Positions 1 through 10,046 of a stretch of 64,000 nucleotides of DNA are shown one piece after another; position 1 is the first letter of the stretch, and each line of letters begins with the position of its first letter. The stretch spans positions 62,001 through 126,000 of the forward strand of contig NZ_AXDW01000007.1 in assembly GCF_000474945.1 (NCBI RefSeq), in the 5' to 3' direction. This DNA is from Solimonas soli DSM 21787 (GTDB lineage Bacteria; Pseudomonadota; Gammaproteobacteria; Nevskiales; Nevskiaceae). A program made the position numbers and the translations under genes. The notes below the pieces were generated by a model, which saw only the letters and a program-made list of their open reading frames with translations, was not told the DNA's origin and made no database searches.

Positions 1-1
1 C

Positions 2-1282
<1,281 letters not shown>

Positions 1283-1325
1283 GCGGCGCGCGTTTTACGT
1301 TTCGCGGCATCGACCGGAGATGACG

Positions 1326-2201
1326 ATGCCGACGACCTTGCGCCCGACTTCCGCCCTGCTGCCCTTGTTCGCCCTCACGGCGCTGACGACCGCCGGCCTT
1401 GCCGTGCCGGCAGCGGCCGCCGAACCGCCGGCGCTGATGCTCGCCAACGTGCATCACGACGGCGACACGATCGACCTCGCCGCCTACTGGGTCAGCGAGA
1501 AACTCGACGGCGTGCGCGGCTACTGGGACGGCCACGCGCTGTGGACGCGCGGCGGCACGCGCATCGCCGTGCCGGCCTCGTTCACCGCCGGCTGGCCGGC
1601 GACGCCGCTCGACGGCGAGCTGTGGGCCGGACGCGGCCGCTTCGAGCTCGCGTCGTCGGTCGTGCGCAGCGACGACGCCGACCCGCAAGCCTGGCGCGCG
1701 CTGCACTTCTGCGTATTCGATCTGCCGGCCGACGCCGGCACTTTCGACGCGCGGCTCGCGAAGCTGCGCGCGCTGTTCGCGCACGGCCTGCCGCCGACGC
1801 TTCGGCTCGTCGAGCAGTTCCGTGTCGACACGCCGCAGGCGCTGCGCGCGAAGCGCGATGCCGTCGTCGCGCAGGGCGGCGAAGGGCTGGTGCTGCATCG
1901 CGGCGATTCGCGCTACCGCGCCGAGCGCAGCGACGACCTGCTGAAGTTCAAGCCATACGACGATGCCGAGGCCGTCGTCGTCGGCTACGTACCCGGCCAG
2001 GGCAAGTACGCAGGTCTCGTGGGCGCGCTCGAGGTGCAACGCGCCGACGGCCGGCGCTTTCGCATCGGCTCCGGCCTGTCCGATGCGCTGCGCCGCACGC
2101 CGCCGCCGCTCGGCAGCACGATCACCTATCGCTACGACGGCGAGACGGCGAACGGCACGCCGCGCTTCGCGCGCTTCCTGCGCGTGCGCGACGAGCGCTG
2201 A
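1326..2201 (+). CDS. ligE: Periplasmic ATP-dependent DNA ligase, Lig E type
   Basis: A minimal ATP-dependent DNA ligase with a nucleotidyltransferase domain and an OB domain and no extra domains. Motif I is EKLDGVRG, with the adenylated Lys at about residue 59. GEGLVLH and LLKFKPYDDAEAVVVGY correspond to motifs IV and V. The N-terminus is a Sec signal peptide ending in an Ala-rich stretch before EPPALM, as in Lig E enzymes thought to act in the periplasm. ATG 1326 is preferred over ATG 1320 because GGAG at 1316-1319 lies 6 bases before it. The gene sits between astD and astB, 43 bases after astD. Its role is not established by context; natural transformation or extracellular DNA handling has been proposed for the family. 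Confidence 0.88.
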   Translation: MPTTLRPTSALLPLFALTALTTAGLAVPAAAAEPPALMLANVHHDGDTIDLAAYWVSEKLDGVRGYWDGHALWTRGGTRIAVPASFTAGWPATPLDGELWAGRGRFELASSVVRSDDADPQAWRALHFCVFDLPADAGTFDARLAKLRALFAHGLPPTLRLVEQFRVDTPQALRAKRDAVVAQGGEGLVLHRGDSRYRAERSDDLLKFKPYDDAEAVVVGYVPGQGKYAGLVGALEVQRADGRRFRIGSGLSDALRRTPPPLGSTITYRYDGETANGTPRFARFLRVRDER

Positions 2202-2231
2202 GGGACTTTCATGAACGTGACGAACAGGGAC

Positions 2232-2304
2232 GTCACGCCCGCGAACGCAAAAGGCGTCACGGGCCATCACTCGATCGCTGGACGCCCGCGTTCGCGGGCA
2301 TGAC
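2232..2304. repeat. REP-like inverted pair
   Basis: Two 17-base arms, 2232-2248 and 2288-2304, are reverse complements except for one base. The right arm contains the palindrome CCCGCGTTCGCGGG. A related copy is at 49871-49896. This is the ordinary form of a dispersed extragenic palindrome between ligE and astB. The rest of 2202-2403 shows no gene. Confidence 0.7.
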
Positions 2305-2403
2305 GGGTCTTTCACAACACAGCACCGCACTGCGGCTTACCCCGCATCGGAAAGCGGCACGCGAGCTTCTACAATCGGACGCACACCGCCCCGGTACGAG
2401 TTC

Positions 2404-3765
2404 ATGCCCACGCCGCCATCCACGGTTGCAGCCGCCGTCGAAGCGAACTTCGACGGCCTCGTCGGCCCGACGCACAACTACGCCGGTCTCGCCTTCGGCA
2501 ACGTCGCGTCGGCGAAGAATGCCGACGCGCCATCCAATCCGCGCGCCGCGGCGCTGCAGGGGCTCGCCAAGATGCGGGCGCTCGCGGGCCTCGGACTCGC
2601 GCAGGGCGTGCTGCCGCCGCACGAGCGGCCGCATCTGCCGACGCTGCGCCGGCTCGGCTTCACGGGCAGCGACGCGCAGATGCTGCGCGCCGCCTGGCAG
2701 CGCGCGCCGGGCCTGCTCGCCGCCGCCGGTTCGGCGTCGGCGATGTGGACGGCGAACGCGGCCACCGTCTCGCCAGGCGCCGACACCGGCGACGGCCGCG
2801 TGCATTTCACGCCGGCCAATCTGTGCCTGAACCTGCACCGCTCGATCGAGGCGCCGGGCAGCGCGGCGATCCTGCAGGCGGTGTTCGCCGACGCGCGCCA
2901 CTTCGCGCACCACCCGCCGCTGCCGGCGACGCCGGCGCTCGGCGACGAGGGCGCGGCCAATCACACGCGCCTGTGCAGCGACTACGGCGGGCCGGGACTC
3001 GAAATCTTCGTCTACGGTCGCGGCGACGAGAGCGAGGCGGCGCCGTCGCGCTTCCCGGCGCGGCAGACGCGGCTCGCCGGCGAGTCCATCGCCCGCCTGC
3101 ACGGGCTCGACGCGGCGCGCACGCTGCACGTCCGGCAGAATCCCGCGGTCATCGACCAGGGCGTGTTCCACAACGACGTGATCGCCGTCGGCAACCGCGA
3201 AGTGCTGCTCTACCACGAGCAGGCCTTCGCCGACGCGGCGGCGCTGCGCGCGTGGATCTGCACGCATCTCGGCGGCGCGCGGCGGCCGGTGTTCATCGAG
3301 GTGCGCGAGCGCGACGTGGCGGTCGCCGATGCCGTCAGCTCCTATCTGTTCAACTCACAGCTCGTCTGCACGGCGGACGGCGCCATGCGCCTCGTCGTCG
3401 CCGAGGAATGCCGCGAGCACGCCAAGGTATGGCGCACGGTCGAGGCCATCGTCGCCGATCCCGGCAACCCGATCACCGGCGTCGAAGTCTTCGACCTGCG
3501 CCAGTCGATGCGAAACGGCGGCGGCCCGGCCTGCCTGCGCCTGCGCGTCGTGCTCGACGCGGCGCAGCGCGCCGCCGTCAATCCGCACTGCTGGATCGAC
3601 GCGGCGACGGCGGACGCGCTCGAAGCGTGGGTGCGCCGGCACTACCGCGACCGTCTCGTGCTCGCCGACCTCGCCGATCCGCAGCTGCTGCGCGAAACGC
3701 AGGCCGCGCTCGACGAACTGACGCGGATGCTCCGTCTCGGCAGCGTGTACGATTTCCAGAAATAG
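2404..3765 (+). CDS. astB: N-succinylarginine dihydrolase
   Basis: Second step of the AST pathway: succinylarginine plus water to succinylornithine, ammonia and CO2. At 453 residues it matches the family length (about 445-450). The start [18 protein letters not shown], the internal [20 protein letters not shown] with the family's catalytic His, and [13 protein letters not shown] near the C-terminus with the nucleophilic Cys are strongly conserved AstB segments. The upstream region carries a REP-like repeat rather than a close operon junction with ligE, so transcription from astD is possible but not shown. A GNAT gene follows after 53 bases. Confidence 0.96.
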   Translation: MPTPPSTVAAAVEANFDGLVGPTHNYAGLAFGNVASAKNADAPSNPRAAALQGLAKMRALAGLGLAQGVLPPHERPHLPTLRRLGFTGSDAQMLRAAWQRAPGLLAAAGSASAMWTANAATVSPGADTGDGRVHFTPANLCLNLHRSIEAPGSAAILQAVFADARHFAHHPPLPATPALGDEGAANHTRLCSDYGGPGLEIFVYGRGDESEAAPSRFPARQTRLAGESIARLHGLDAARTLHVRQNPAVIDQGVFHNDVIAVGNREVLLYHEQAFADAAALRAWICTHLGGARRPVFIEVRERDVAVADAVSSYLFNSQLVCTADGAMRLVVAEECREHAKVWRTVEAIVADPGNPITGVEVFDLRQSMRNGGGPACLRLRVVLDAAQRAAVNPHCWIDAATADALEAWVRRHYRDRLVLADLADPQLLRETQAALDELTRMLRLGSVYDFQK

Positions 3766-3818
3766 ACACGTCCCCAACCGCCGGCCTCGCATGAACGCCG
3801 GCCCGGAGCCGAAACACC

Positions 3819-4283
3819 ATGCGACTCAACCTCGACTGGCGCTGGCACAGCTGGCGCGAACTCGACGTCGACACGCTGTACGAATGCCTGCGCCTGCGCG
3901 TCGACTGCTTCGTCGTCGAGCAGAAATGCGCATACCCGGAAATCGACGGCCTCGATCCGCGCTGCGATCACCTGACGGTGCGCGAGCCGGCCGGCGCGCT
4001 GCTCGGCTACCTGCGCCTGCTGCCGCCGGGCCTGAAGGGCGACGAGCCGGCGCTCGGCCGCCTCGTGGTGCGCGACGAGGCGCGCGGCCAGGGCCTCGCC
4101 CGCGCGCTGGTCGCCGAAGGCGTGCGCGGCTGCCAGGCCCGCTATCCGGAGCAGGACATCTATCTCTCCGGCCAGCAGCACCTCGAGGAGTTCTACCAGT
4201 CGATGGGCTTCCAGGTGATCTCGCAGCCCTATCTCGACGACGGCATCTGGCACGTCGACATGCTCAAAGCCTGGAGCCGCTGA
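3819..4283 (+). CDS. GNAT-family N-acetyltransferase, ElaA-like
   Basis: A single-domain acetyltransferase of 154 residues. The opening WRWHSWRELDVDTLYECLRL and RVDCFVVEQKCAYPEIDGLD are typical of the ElaA branch of GNAT proteins. RLVVRDEARGQGLARALV contains the acetyl-CoA binding R-G-Q-G-L-A loop. LSGQQHLEEFYQSMGF is the C-terminal GNAT beta bulge region. The substrate is unknown. It lies directly downstream of astB in the same direction and may be co-transcribed, but the sequence does not show a link to arginine breakdown. Confidence 0.9.
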   Translation: MRLNLDWRWHSWRELDVDTLYECLRLRVDCFVVEQKCAYPEIDGLDPRCDHLTVREPAGALLGYLRLLPPGLKGDEPALGRLVVRDEARGQGLARALVAEGVRGCQARYPEQDIYLSGQQHLEEFYQSMGFQVISQPYLDDGIWHVDMLKAWSR

Positions 4284-4361
4284 CCGCGACGCGCGAACGC
4301 CCGCCGGCGATCGCGGTCTATACTCGCCGTTCCGACTCCGCAGGACGCGATCGACGCACGC

Positions 4362-6059
4362 ATGTACATCGAGTTTTTCCAGCTCCGGGAAATGCCGTTC
4401 TCGATCACCCCGGACCCGGCCTATCTGTACATGTCGCCGCGCCATCAGGAGGCGCTCGGCCACCTGCTGTACGGCACCGGCCAGTACGGCGGCTTCGTGC
4501 AGCTGACCGGCGAGGTCGGCACCGGCAAGACGACCATCGTGCGCACCCTGCTCGAACAGCAGCTCGACAAGGTCGACGTCGCCTTCGTGCACAACCCGCG
4601 CCTCAACGAGCAGGAGTTCGTGCAGGCGATCTGCGACGAGCTGCGCGTGCCGTACCCGCACGAAAACCTGACGCTGAAGACGCTGATCGATGCGCTCAAC
4701 GAACACCTGCTGCGCACGCACGCCGAAGGCCGGCGCACGGTGCTGATCATCGACGAGGCGCAGAACCTGCAGCCGGCCGTGCTCGAACAGGTGCGCCTGC
4801 TGACCAATCTGGAGACGGCCAAGGAAAAGCTGCTGCGCATCATGCTGATCGGCCAGCCGGAGCTGTCGGCGCTGCTGGCGCGGCCCGACCTGCGCCAGCT
4901 CGCCAGCCGCATCACCGCGCGCTTCCACCTGACGCCGCTCGGCGCGCGCGAGACCGCCGAATACATCGAGCATCGCCTCAAGGTCGCCGGCGGCCGGCCG
5001 GACATCTTCACGCCGGCGGCGATGACCGACATCCATCGCTACACCAAGGGCGTGCCGCGCCTGATCAACATCGTCTGCGACCGCGCCCTGCTCGGCGCCT
5101 ACGCGCAGAACGCGCGCACCGTCACGCCGGAAATCGTGCGCAAGGCGGCGCGCGAGGCGATCGGCGAACTGCCGGGCGAATTCGATCCGCACGCGCAGCG
5201 GCGCTGGCGGCTGATCGAGATCGGCTGGGCGGCGACGCTGCTGCTGAGCCTCGGTCTGCTTGCCTGGAGTCTTCTGCACCATCGCCAGACGCCGGCGCCC
5301 GCGGCGGCCGGCCCCGCCGTTGCTGCGCCGGCCGCGGCGAGCTCGGCGGCGACGCCGCCGGCCACGACCACGGCCACGGCGGCGAACATCACCAAGCCGG
5401 CCGCGGTGACGGCGCCGGCGCTCGATCCGGCCGCCGACTTCGCCATGCTCGAGCAGACCGTCGAATCGCTCGGCACGGTGATGGCGCGCCTGATCCGCAG
5501 CTGGGACCGTCAGTTCGTCGTGCCCTCCGGGCAGAACGTCTGCACCGCGCTGTCGCGCGCGCTGCTGGAGTGCTACCGCAGCCACGGCGGCTGGGCGGAT
5601 ATCGTGCAGATCGACCGGCCGGCGGTGCTCACGCTCGATCTGCCGGAGAGCGGGTCCCAGTATTTCCTGCTGAGCGCGCTCGACGAACAGAGTGCGACCT
5701 TCGCCACCGCGCTCGGCCCGGTGCGGGTGTCGCGCGCCTCGCTCGACGGTGTCTGGAACGGCGAGTTCCTGGTGCTCTGGCGGCGCGGCACGACGGAAAC
5801 CTTCGTCGGTCCGCAGACGCGCGGCGCATCGATCGCCTATATCTGGCAGCGGCTGGCCGCGCTCGACGGCATCACGCCACCGTCGCCGCTGCCCTCGCGC
5901 TTCGGCCCGCAGCTGAAGACGGCGCTGACCCGTTTCCAGAAATCGCGCGGCCTGGTCAGCGACGGCGTCGCCGGCATCCGCACCCTGATCAGCCTCGGCG
6001 ACCGGCTGCCGCAGACGCCGACCCTGCGCGAGCCGCCCGGCGAAGCGACGTCGCCATGA
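4362..6059 (+). CDS. gspA: GspA/ExeA-type AAA ATPase with peptidoglycan-binding domain
   Basis: Inner-membrane ATPase that, with GspB, helps place the type II secretion secretin through the cell wall in Aeromonas-type systems. The cytoplasmic AAA domain opens with MYIEFFQLREMPFSITPDP; Walker A is GEVGTGKT at residues 50-57 and Walker B is VLIIDEAQ near residue 131. A transmembrane helix follows at about residues 286-303, then an Ala/Pro/Thr-rich linker. A PG_binding_1-like domain near the C-terminus reads LKTALTRFQKSRGLVSDGVA. MshM and other pilus ATPases share the fold, but the adjacent gspB favours GspA. No other T2SS gene is in the window. Confidence 0.9.
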   Translation: MYIEFFQLREMPFSITPDPAYLYMSPRHQEALGHLLYGTGQYGGFVQLTGEVGTGKTTIVRTLLEQQLDKVDVAFVHNPRLNEQEFVQAICDELRVPYPHENLTLKTLIDALNEHLLRTHAEGRRTVLIIDEAQNLQPAVLEQVRLLTNLETAKEKLLRIMLIGQPELSALLARPDLRQLASRITARFHLTPLGARETAEYIEHRLKVAGGRPDIFTPAAMTDIHRYTKGVPRLINIVCDRALLGAYAQNARTVTPEIVRKAAREAIGELPGEFDPHAQRRWRLIEIGWAATLLLSLGLLAWSLLHHRQTPAPAAAGPAVAAPAAASSAATPPATTTATAANITKPAAVTAPALDPAADFAMLEQTVESLGTVMARLIRSWDRQFVVPSGQNVCTALSRALLECYRSHGGWADIVQIDRPAVLTLDLPESGSQYFLLSALDEQSATFATALGPVRVSRASLDGVWNGEFLVLWRRGTTETFVGPQTRGASIAYIWQRLAALDGITPPSPLPSRFGPQLKTALTRFQKSRGLVSDGVAGIRTLISLGDRLPQTPTLREPPGEATSP

Positions 6060-6814
6060 GCTACATCCTCGAAGCCCTGCGCCGCGCCGAACGCGAGCGG
6101 CAGATGAGCAAGCTGCCGACGGTGGAATCGCTGGCGCAGGCGCCGCTGCCGGGCGGCAGCCGCGTGCCGCTGCGCATCTGGCTGCTCGGCGGCGCGACCA
6201 TCGTCGTCGCCGCGGCGGCGCTGGTCGCCGCGCTGTGGCCGCGCGCGCCGGCGCCGCAGGCACCCGCACCTGCACCGACCGTGCAAGCGGCCGCCGCGCA
6301 ACCGGCGGCGCCCGTCGTCGCGCCGACACGCGCGCCGCCGCGCCTCGCGCCGACCGGCATCGAGGACGACGGCGCCTTGCAGAGCCTCGACGACGTCGCC
6401 GGCAATGGCGACGCGGGCGAGCAGAATGCGGCGAATCCCGACCTCGCCGACAGCCGGCCGCCGACGCCGGCGCGCGACACCATGGTGCGGCCGAACCCGC
6501 CGCCGGCCGGCGCATCGAGCGAACGCGCGCCGCCGGCCACGCTCGCGACCGGCGACAGCCCGCCGACCATCGCCGTGCCGGACGGCGCCACCGTGCTGCG
6601 CGAGATGCCCGACGCCTATCGCGCGCAGTTCCCGGTGCGCACGCTCGACGTGCACGTCTACGATCCGGATCCGGCGCGGCGCTGGATCATGGTCGCCGGC
6701 AAGCGCTACGCCGAGGGGCAGACGCTCGACAGCGGACCGCGCGTCGTCGAGATCACCGACAGCGGCGTCATCTTCGATTTCCAGAACGCGCGCGTCCTGC
6801 TGCCGGTGCGCTGA
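6056..6814 (+). CDS. gspB: GspB-like secretin assembly protein
   Basis: Partner of GspA in assembling a secretin in the outer membrane. The opening MSYILEALRRAERERQ is the conserved N-terminal cytoplasmic box of GspB/ExeB proteins. A transmembrane segment lies at residues 41-61, followed by a long Pro/Ala-rich periplasmic linker. The C-terminal GspB domain contains LDVHVYDPDPARRWIMVAGK and ends GVIFDFQNARVLLPVR. The start ATG overlaps the gspA stop by four bases (ATGA), so translation is probably coupled. The protein is 252 residues. About 200 bases without a gene follow before the next start. Confidence 0.88.
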   Translation: MSYILEALRRAERERQMSKLPTVESLAQAPLPGGSRVPLRIWLLGGATIVVAAAALVAALWPRAPAPQAPAPAPTVQAAAAQPAAPVVAPTRAPPRLAPTGIEDDGALQSLDDVAGNGDAGEQNAANPDLADSRPPTPARDTMVRPNPPPAGASSERAPPATLATGDSPPTIAVPDGATVLREMPDAYRAQFPVRTLDVHVYDPDPARRWIMVAGKRYAEGQTLDSGPRVVEITDSGVIFDFQNARVLLPVR

Positions 6815-7014
6815 GCGACGCCATGTGCGTTCCGGCCGACGCGCCGGCGTGCGCTGATCGTCGTCGATGAGCAAATGTCCGACAGTGCGTGAACAGGATT
6901 TCCCATACCATGTCGACAGGGTCGCTCCGCGAATGCTGTGAGCCGTGCGCGTCTCGTACGGGGCGAAGTCGCGTGATGTCGTGATGTCCGGAAAGCCGGG
7001 TTGAGGGAGTTTTT

Positions 7015-9939
7015 ATGAAGGGAATTCGTCTCGGGCTGAGCCTGTTGCTGGCCCTGTTCGCGGTTGCCTGCGGTAACGGAGGCAGCGTCAAGAGCCCGGA
7101 TTTCGAGCCGGTGCTGCAAAGCATCACCATCACGCCGAGCGCCGCCCAATCGGTGGGGGCTGGCGAGACGGTGCAGTACACGGCGACAGGCAAGTACTCC
7201 GCGCCGCCCGATCAGGGCGACGGCGCCGAGCGTGACATCACCACGGCAGTCACCTGGACGTCCTCGACCACCGGCGTCGCCACGATCGGCGAGCACACCG
7301 GCCTCGCGACCGGCGGCAGCACGGTCGGCACCACCACGATCACGGCCACTCTCGATGGCAAGTCGGCCGAAGTCACGCTTTCCAGCCAAGGCCGAGTCCT
7401 GCGCTCCATCGTCGTGACGCCGCCGAACGGTGCGGTGCCGCCGAACGGCTCGATCGCCTACACCGCGCAAGGCATCTACAGCGACAGCGGGACGCCGCAG
7501 ACCATCGACAACGCGATCATCAATTGGGCACTCGCCGACCCCGCGCTCGGCACGATTGCGCCGGCGACCGGGCAGACCGTCACCGTGACCGCGAATGCGA
7601 AGACCGGCCAGACGACGCTGACCGCCTCGGTCACGGTCAACGGCACACCGCTGAAGGGCACCGCGCTGTTCGGCGTCGGCGTGCTCAGCTCGGTGGCGAT
7701 CACCCCGACCACCGACAGCAAGCCGGTCGGCCTCGTGTCGACGACCTTCACGGCGAAGGGCACGTACCTGATGCAGGACGGCAGTACGTTCACACAGGAC
7801 GTCGCTGCCAGCTGGGCCGCCGCGAACGCCGCCGGCACCACCGGCGCCTCGCCCTCGCTCGACACGATCTGCGCCGGCAAGTCCTCGTCGACTTGCAAAG
7901 TCACTGGACACGTGGTCGGCAAGGTTGACATCACGGCGACCGTCACCGGCGTCGCGACGCCCGGCACGGCCACGCTGACCGTCACCGATCCAGTGCTGAT
8001 CGGCGTGCAGATCACGCCGGACGCGCCGGACTCGTCCAGCTTCACCACTCCGGACACCGCGGATCTTCCGAAGGGCGCGAGCCGTCTCTATTATCCGCTG
8101 TATTACTACAGTGACGATCCGGGCGCGCCGGTCACCGCGCCACGCAGCGCGGCCGACAAGGTCGTCTGGTCGAGCGGCAATACCGCCGTCGTGACGGCGA
8201 CCACCGCGACCGACAACAGCGTCAAGGCCACCGCCGTCGCGCTCGGAACCGCCAATCTCGTCGCCAAGGTCGGCGACACGATCTCCGATCAGGTTGCGAT
8301 CACGGTCGGCGCGGCGACGGTCTCGCAACTCCTGAGCGTGCGCCCGGCCAAGGCCTATGTGAGCGTCGGCCGTCAGGTCGAGTTCGTGGCGGTCGGCCAG
8401 TTCTCGGACGGCAGCACCGCCGATGTCGCCGATGGTCTCGTCACCTGGAGCAGCGCCGACACCTCGATCGCGACGATCGATGCCACCAGCGGCGTCGCCA
8501 CCGGCGTCAAGATCGACGCCGACGGCGTGACGATCACCGCGACATTGAACAGCGATACGACAAAGACGGCGACTGCGGTGCTGGTCGTCAGTGCCGAGTA
8601 TTGCACGACGCCATTGTTCGAGGCCGAAGGCGCCACGTCGGTGCCGAGCCCGGATGCTGCCGGCGTCTGCCTGCTGTGCGGCGTCGCCAATGCCGATTAC
8701 GTCGTCAACAGCAACGTCACCGACGCGGCGACCATTACGGTTGGCGTCGGCGCTCTCAATGCCTGGCGCGGCATCGACGTCACCGCCTCCGCCAACGCAC
8801 CGTCGTACACCGTGCCGTTCCCGGCCGGCTCGCGTCCGTCCTTCGTCATCAGCAACCCGAACGGTCCGCTGGTGCTCGCCGAAGTGTTGTCGCAGATCGA
8901 GATCACGACTCTGCTGGGCGGCACCCCACAAGAGTCGAGCGGCACGCTGACGCCGCTGCGTCTCGACCTGCTGGGACTCGGCCTGATCGACAACAAGACC
9001 CAGGGCCTGGTGTCGTTCCCGACTTCGCTGCCGTATGACGGCATCCGCATCAAGTTGAAGAGCGGCCTCGCCACGGCGCTGAGCACGATGAACGTGTACC
9101 AGGCCTGCGCCACGACCACCTTGCCGGCGCGGGCGGGCAGCGGCATCAGCTCGCTTGAAGCGGCGGGCGTCGCAGGCACGACGGTGCCCACCATCGAAGC
9201 CGGCGCGAGCATCACCTATGTCGCCCATGACTACAGCACGCCGGATACCGAGCTGAATCCCGATGACGTGGCGTGGACCAGCAGCGACACCAGCGTTGCC
9301 ACGGTAAATGCCGCTGGCGTCGTCACCGGCGTCGGCGCCGGCACGGCGACGATCACCGGCACGCTGAAGGACACTTCGGCCTGCGGTGCGCACTGTTCGG
9401 CGATCCGCGACATCAAGGTCGTTGCGGCTCTGTGCGAGATTCCGTTTGAAGCCTCGCAGGGCGCGACGATCGATTCGGTGATCAGCGGCGGCCTCTGCCT
9501 GTTCTGCTCGACGACCGACCTCGGCAACGTCATCGACTCGATCCCAACCACGTATGGTCAGGTCTACGTGCCGCTGGCGCTCGGCGTGACGGCTACGGTG
9601 ACGGCCACCGCCACGACCCCTTACATGGCAGGCGCGACGGCCGGCTTCGTCGTCGGCTCACCGAACGGCCTGGTGGCAACGGCCGATCTGGGTTCGCAGA
9701 TCGTCATACAGACGCTGCTCAAGGGCACGCCGACCGGTGACGTCAGCACGTCGGTGACGACGCCGTTGCGCCTCGACCTGCTCGGCGCATCTCTGGTCGG
9801 CAGCATCGGCGCCAACGCGCAGCCGCTCTACATCACGACGACGAAGAACTTCGACGCGGTGCAGATCACCTTCAAGAAGGGAGTGAGCGCGCTGGAGAGT
9901 TACAAGCTGTACACGGCCTGCGCAAAGGGTCCGCAGTAA
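7015..9939 (+). CDS. Large lipoprotein with bacterial Ig-like (Big_2) repeats and a duplicated cysteine module
   Basis: A 974-residue predicted outer-membrane or surface lipoprotein. The signal peptide ends in the lipobox FAVAC (lipidated Cys 20). Several Big_2-type repeats follow, each with the VTWSSxDTSVATI / GVVTGVGAGTATITGT pattern. Two related modules of about 165 residues form the C-terminal part, about residues 530-699 and 807-974, with one Ig repeat between them. Each opens with a Cys-containing strand, then G-x-C-L-x-C, then SNPNG or GSPNG, a TPLRLDLLG box, and a Y-x-A-C-A close. Adhesion or surface display is the likely role by family; the modules themselves I do not recognise. GAGGGAG lies just before ATG 7015. 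A strong terminator follows. Confidence 0.8.
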   Translation: MKGIRLGLSLLLALFAVACGNGGSVKSPDFEPVLQSITITPSAAQSVGAGETVQYTATGKYSAPPDQGDGAERDITTAVTWTSSTTGVATIGEHTGLATGGSTVGTTTITATLDGKSAEVTLSSQGRVLRSIVVTPPNGAVPPNGSIAYTAQGIYSDSGTPQTIDNAIINWALADPALGTIAPATGQTVTVTANAKTGQTTLTASVTVNGTPLKGTALFGVGVLSSVAITPTTDSKPVGLVSTTFTAKGTYLMQDGSTFTQDVAASWAAANAAGTTGASPSLDTICAGKSSSTCKVTGHVVGKVDITATVTGVATPGTATLTVTDPVLIGVQITPDAPDSSSFTTPDTADLPKGASRLYYPLYYYSDDPGAPVTAPRSAADKVVWSSGNTAVVTATTATDNSVKATAVALGTANLVAKVGDTISDQVAITVGAATVSQLLSVRPAKAYVSVGRQVEFVAVGQFSDGSTADVADGLVTWSSADTSIATIDATSGVATGVKIDADGVTITATLNSDTTKTATAVLVVSAEYCTTPLFEAEGATSVPSPDAAGVCLLCGVANADYVVNSNVTDAATITVGVGALNAWRGIDVTASANAPSYTVPFPAGSRPSFVISNPNGPLVLAEVLSQIEITTLLGGTPQESSGTLTPLRLDLLGLGLIDNKTQGLVSFPTSLPYDGIRIKLKSGLATALSTMNVYQACATTTLPARAGSGISSLEAAGVAGTTVPTIEAGASITYVAHDYSTPDTELNPDDVAWTSSDTSVATVNAAGVVTGVGAGTATITGTLKDTSACGAHCSAIRDIKVVAALCEIPFEASQGATIDSVISGGLCLFCSTTDLGNVIDSIPTTYGQVYVPLALGVTATVTATATTPYMAGATAGFVVGSPNGLVATADLGSQIVIQTLLKGTPTGDVSTSVTTPLRLDLLGASLVGSIGANAQPLYITTTKNFDAVQITFKKGVSALESYKLYTACAKGPQ

Positions 9940-9947
9940 GCCATCAT

Positions 9948-10016
9948 GAGAGTGCCGGTTTCACCGGCACTCTCCGCGGCATAAAAAAGGGGCGGCCTCA
10001 ATGGCCGCCCCTTTTC
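9948..10016. terminator. Two stem-loops forming a bidirectional terminator
   Basis: The first stem has 12-base perfect arms (9948-9959 and 9963-9974). The second has 13-base arms (9985-9997 and 10003-10015), an A-run on the left and a T-run on the right, so it can end transcription from both sides. It separates the plus-strand lipoprotein gene from the convergent minus-strand aminotransferase. Confidence 0.88.
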
Positions 10017-10046
10017 CGTTGCGACGCTGCGTGCGGCGGTGCCGCG

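Noticed and set aside
3642-6515. A minus-strand frame of about 957 codons opposite astB-gspA-gspB
   Set aside because: It is a shadow of well-supported plus-strand genes, Arg/Ala-rich and with no motif.
6706-9393. A minus-strand frame of about 895 codons opposite the Ig-repeat lipoprotein
   Set aside because: The plus-strand frame has a signal peptide, lipobox and repeat domains; the minus frame has only biased composition.
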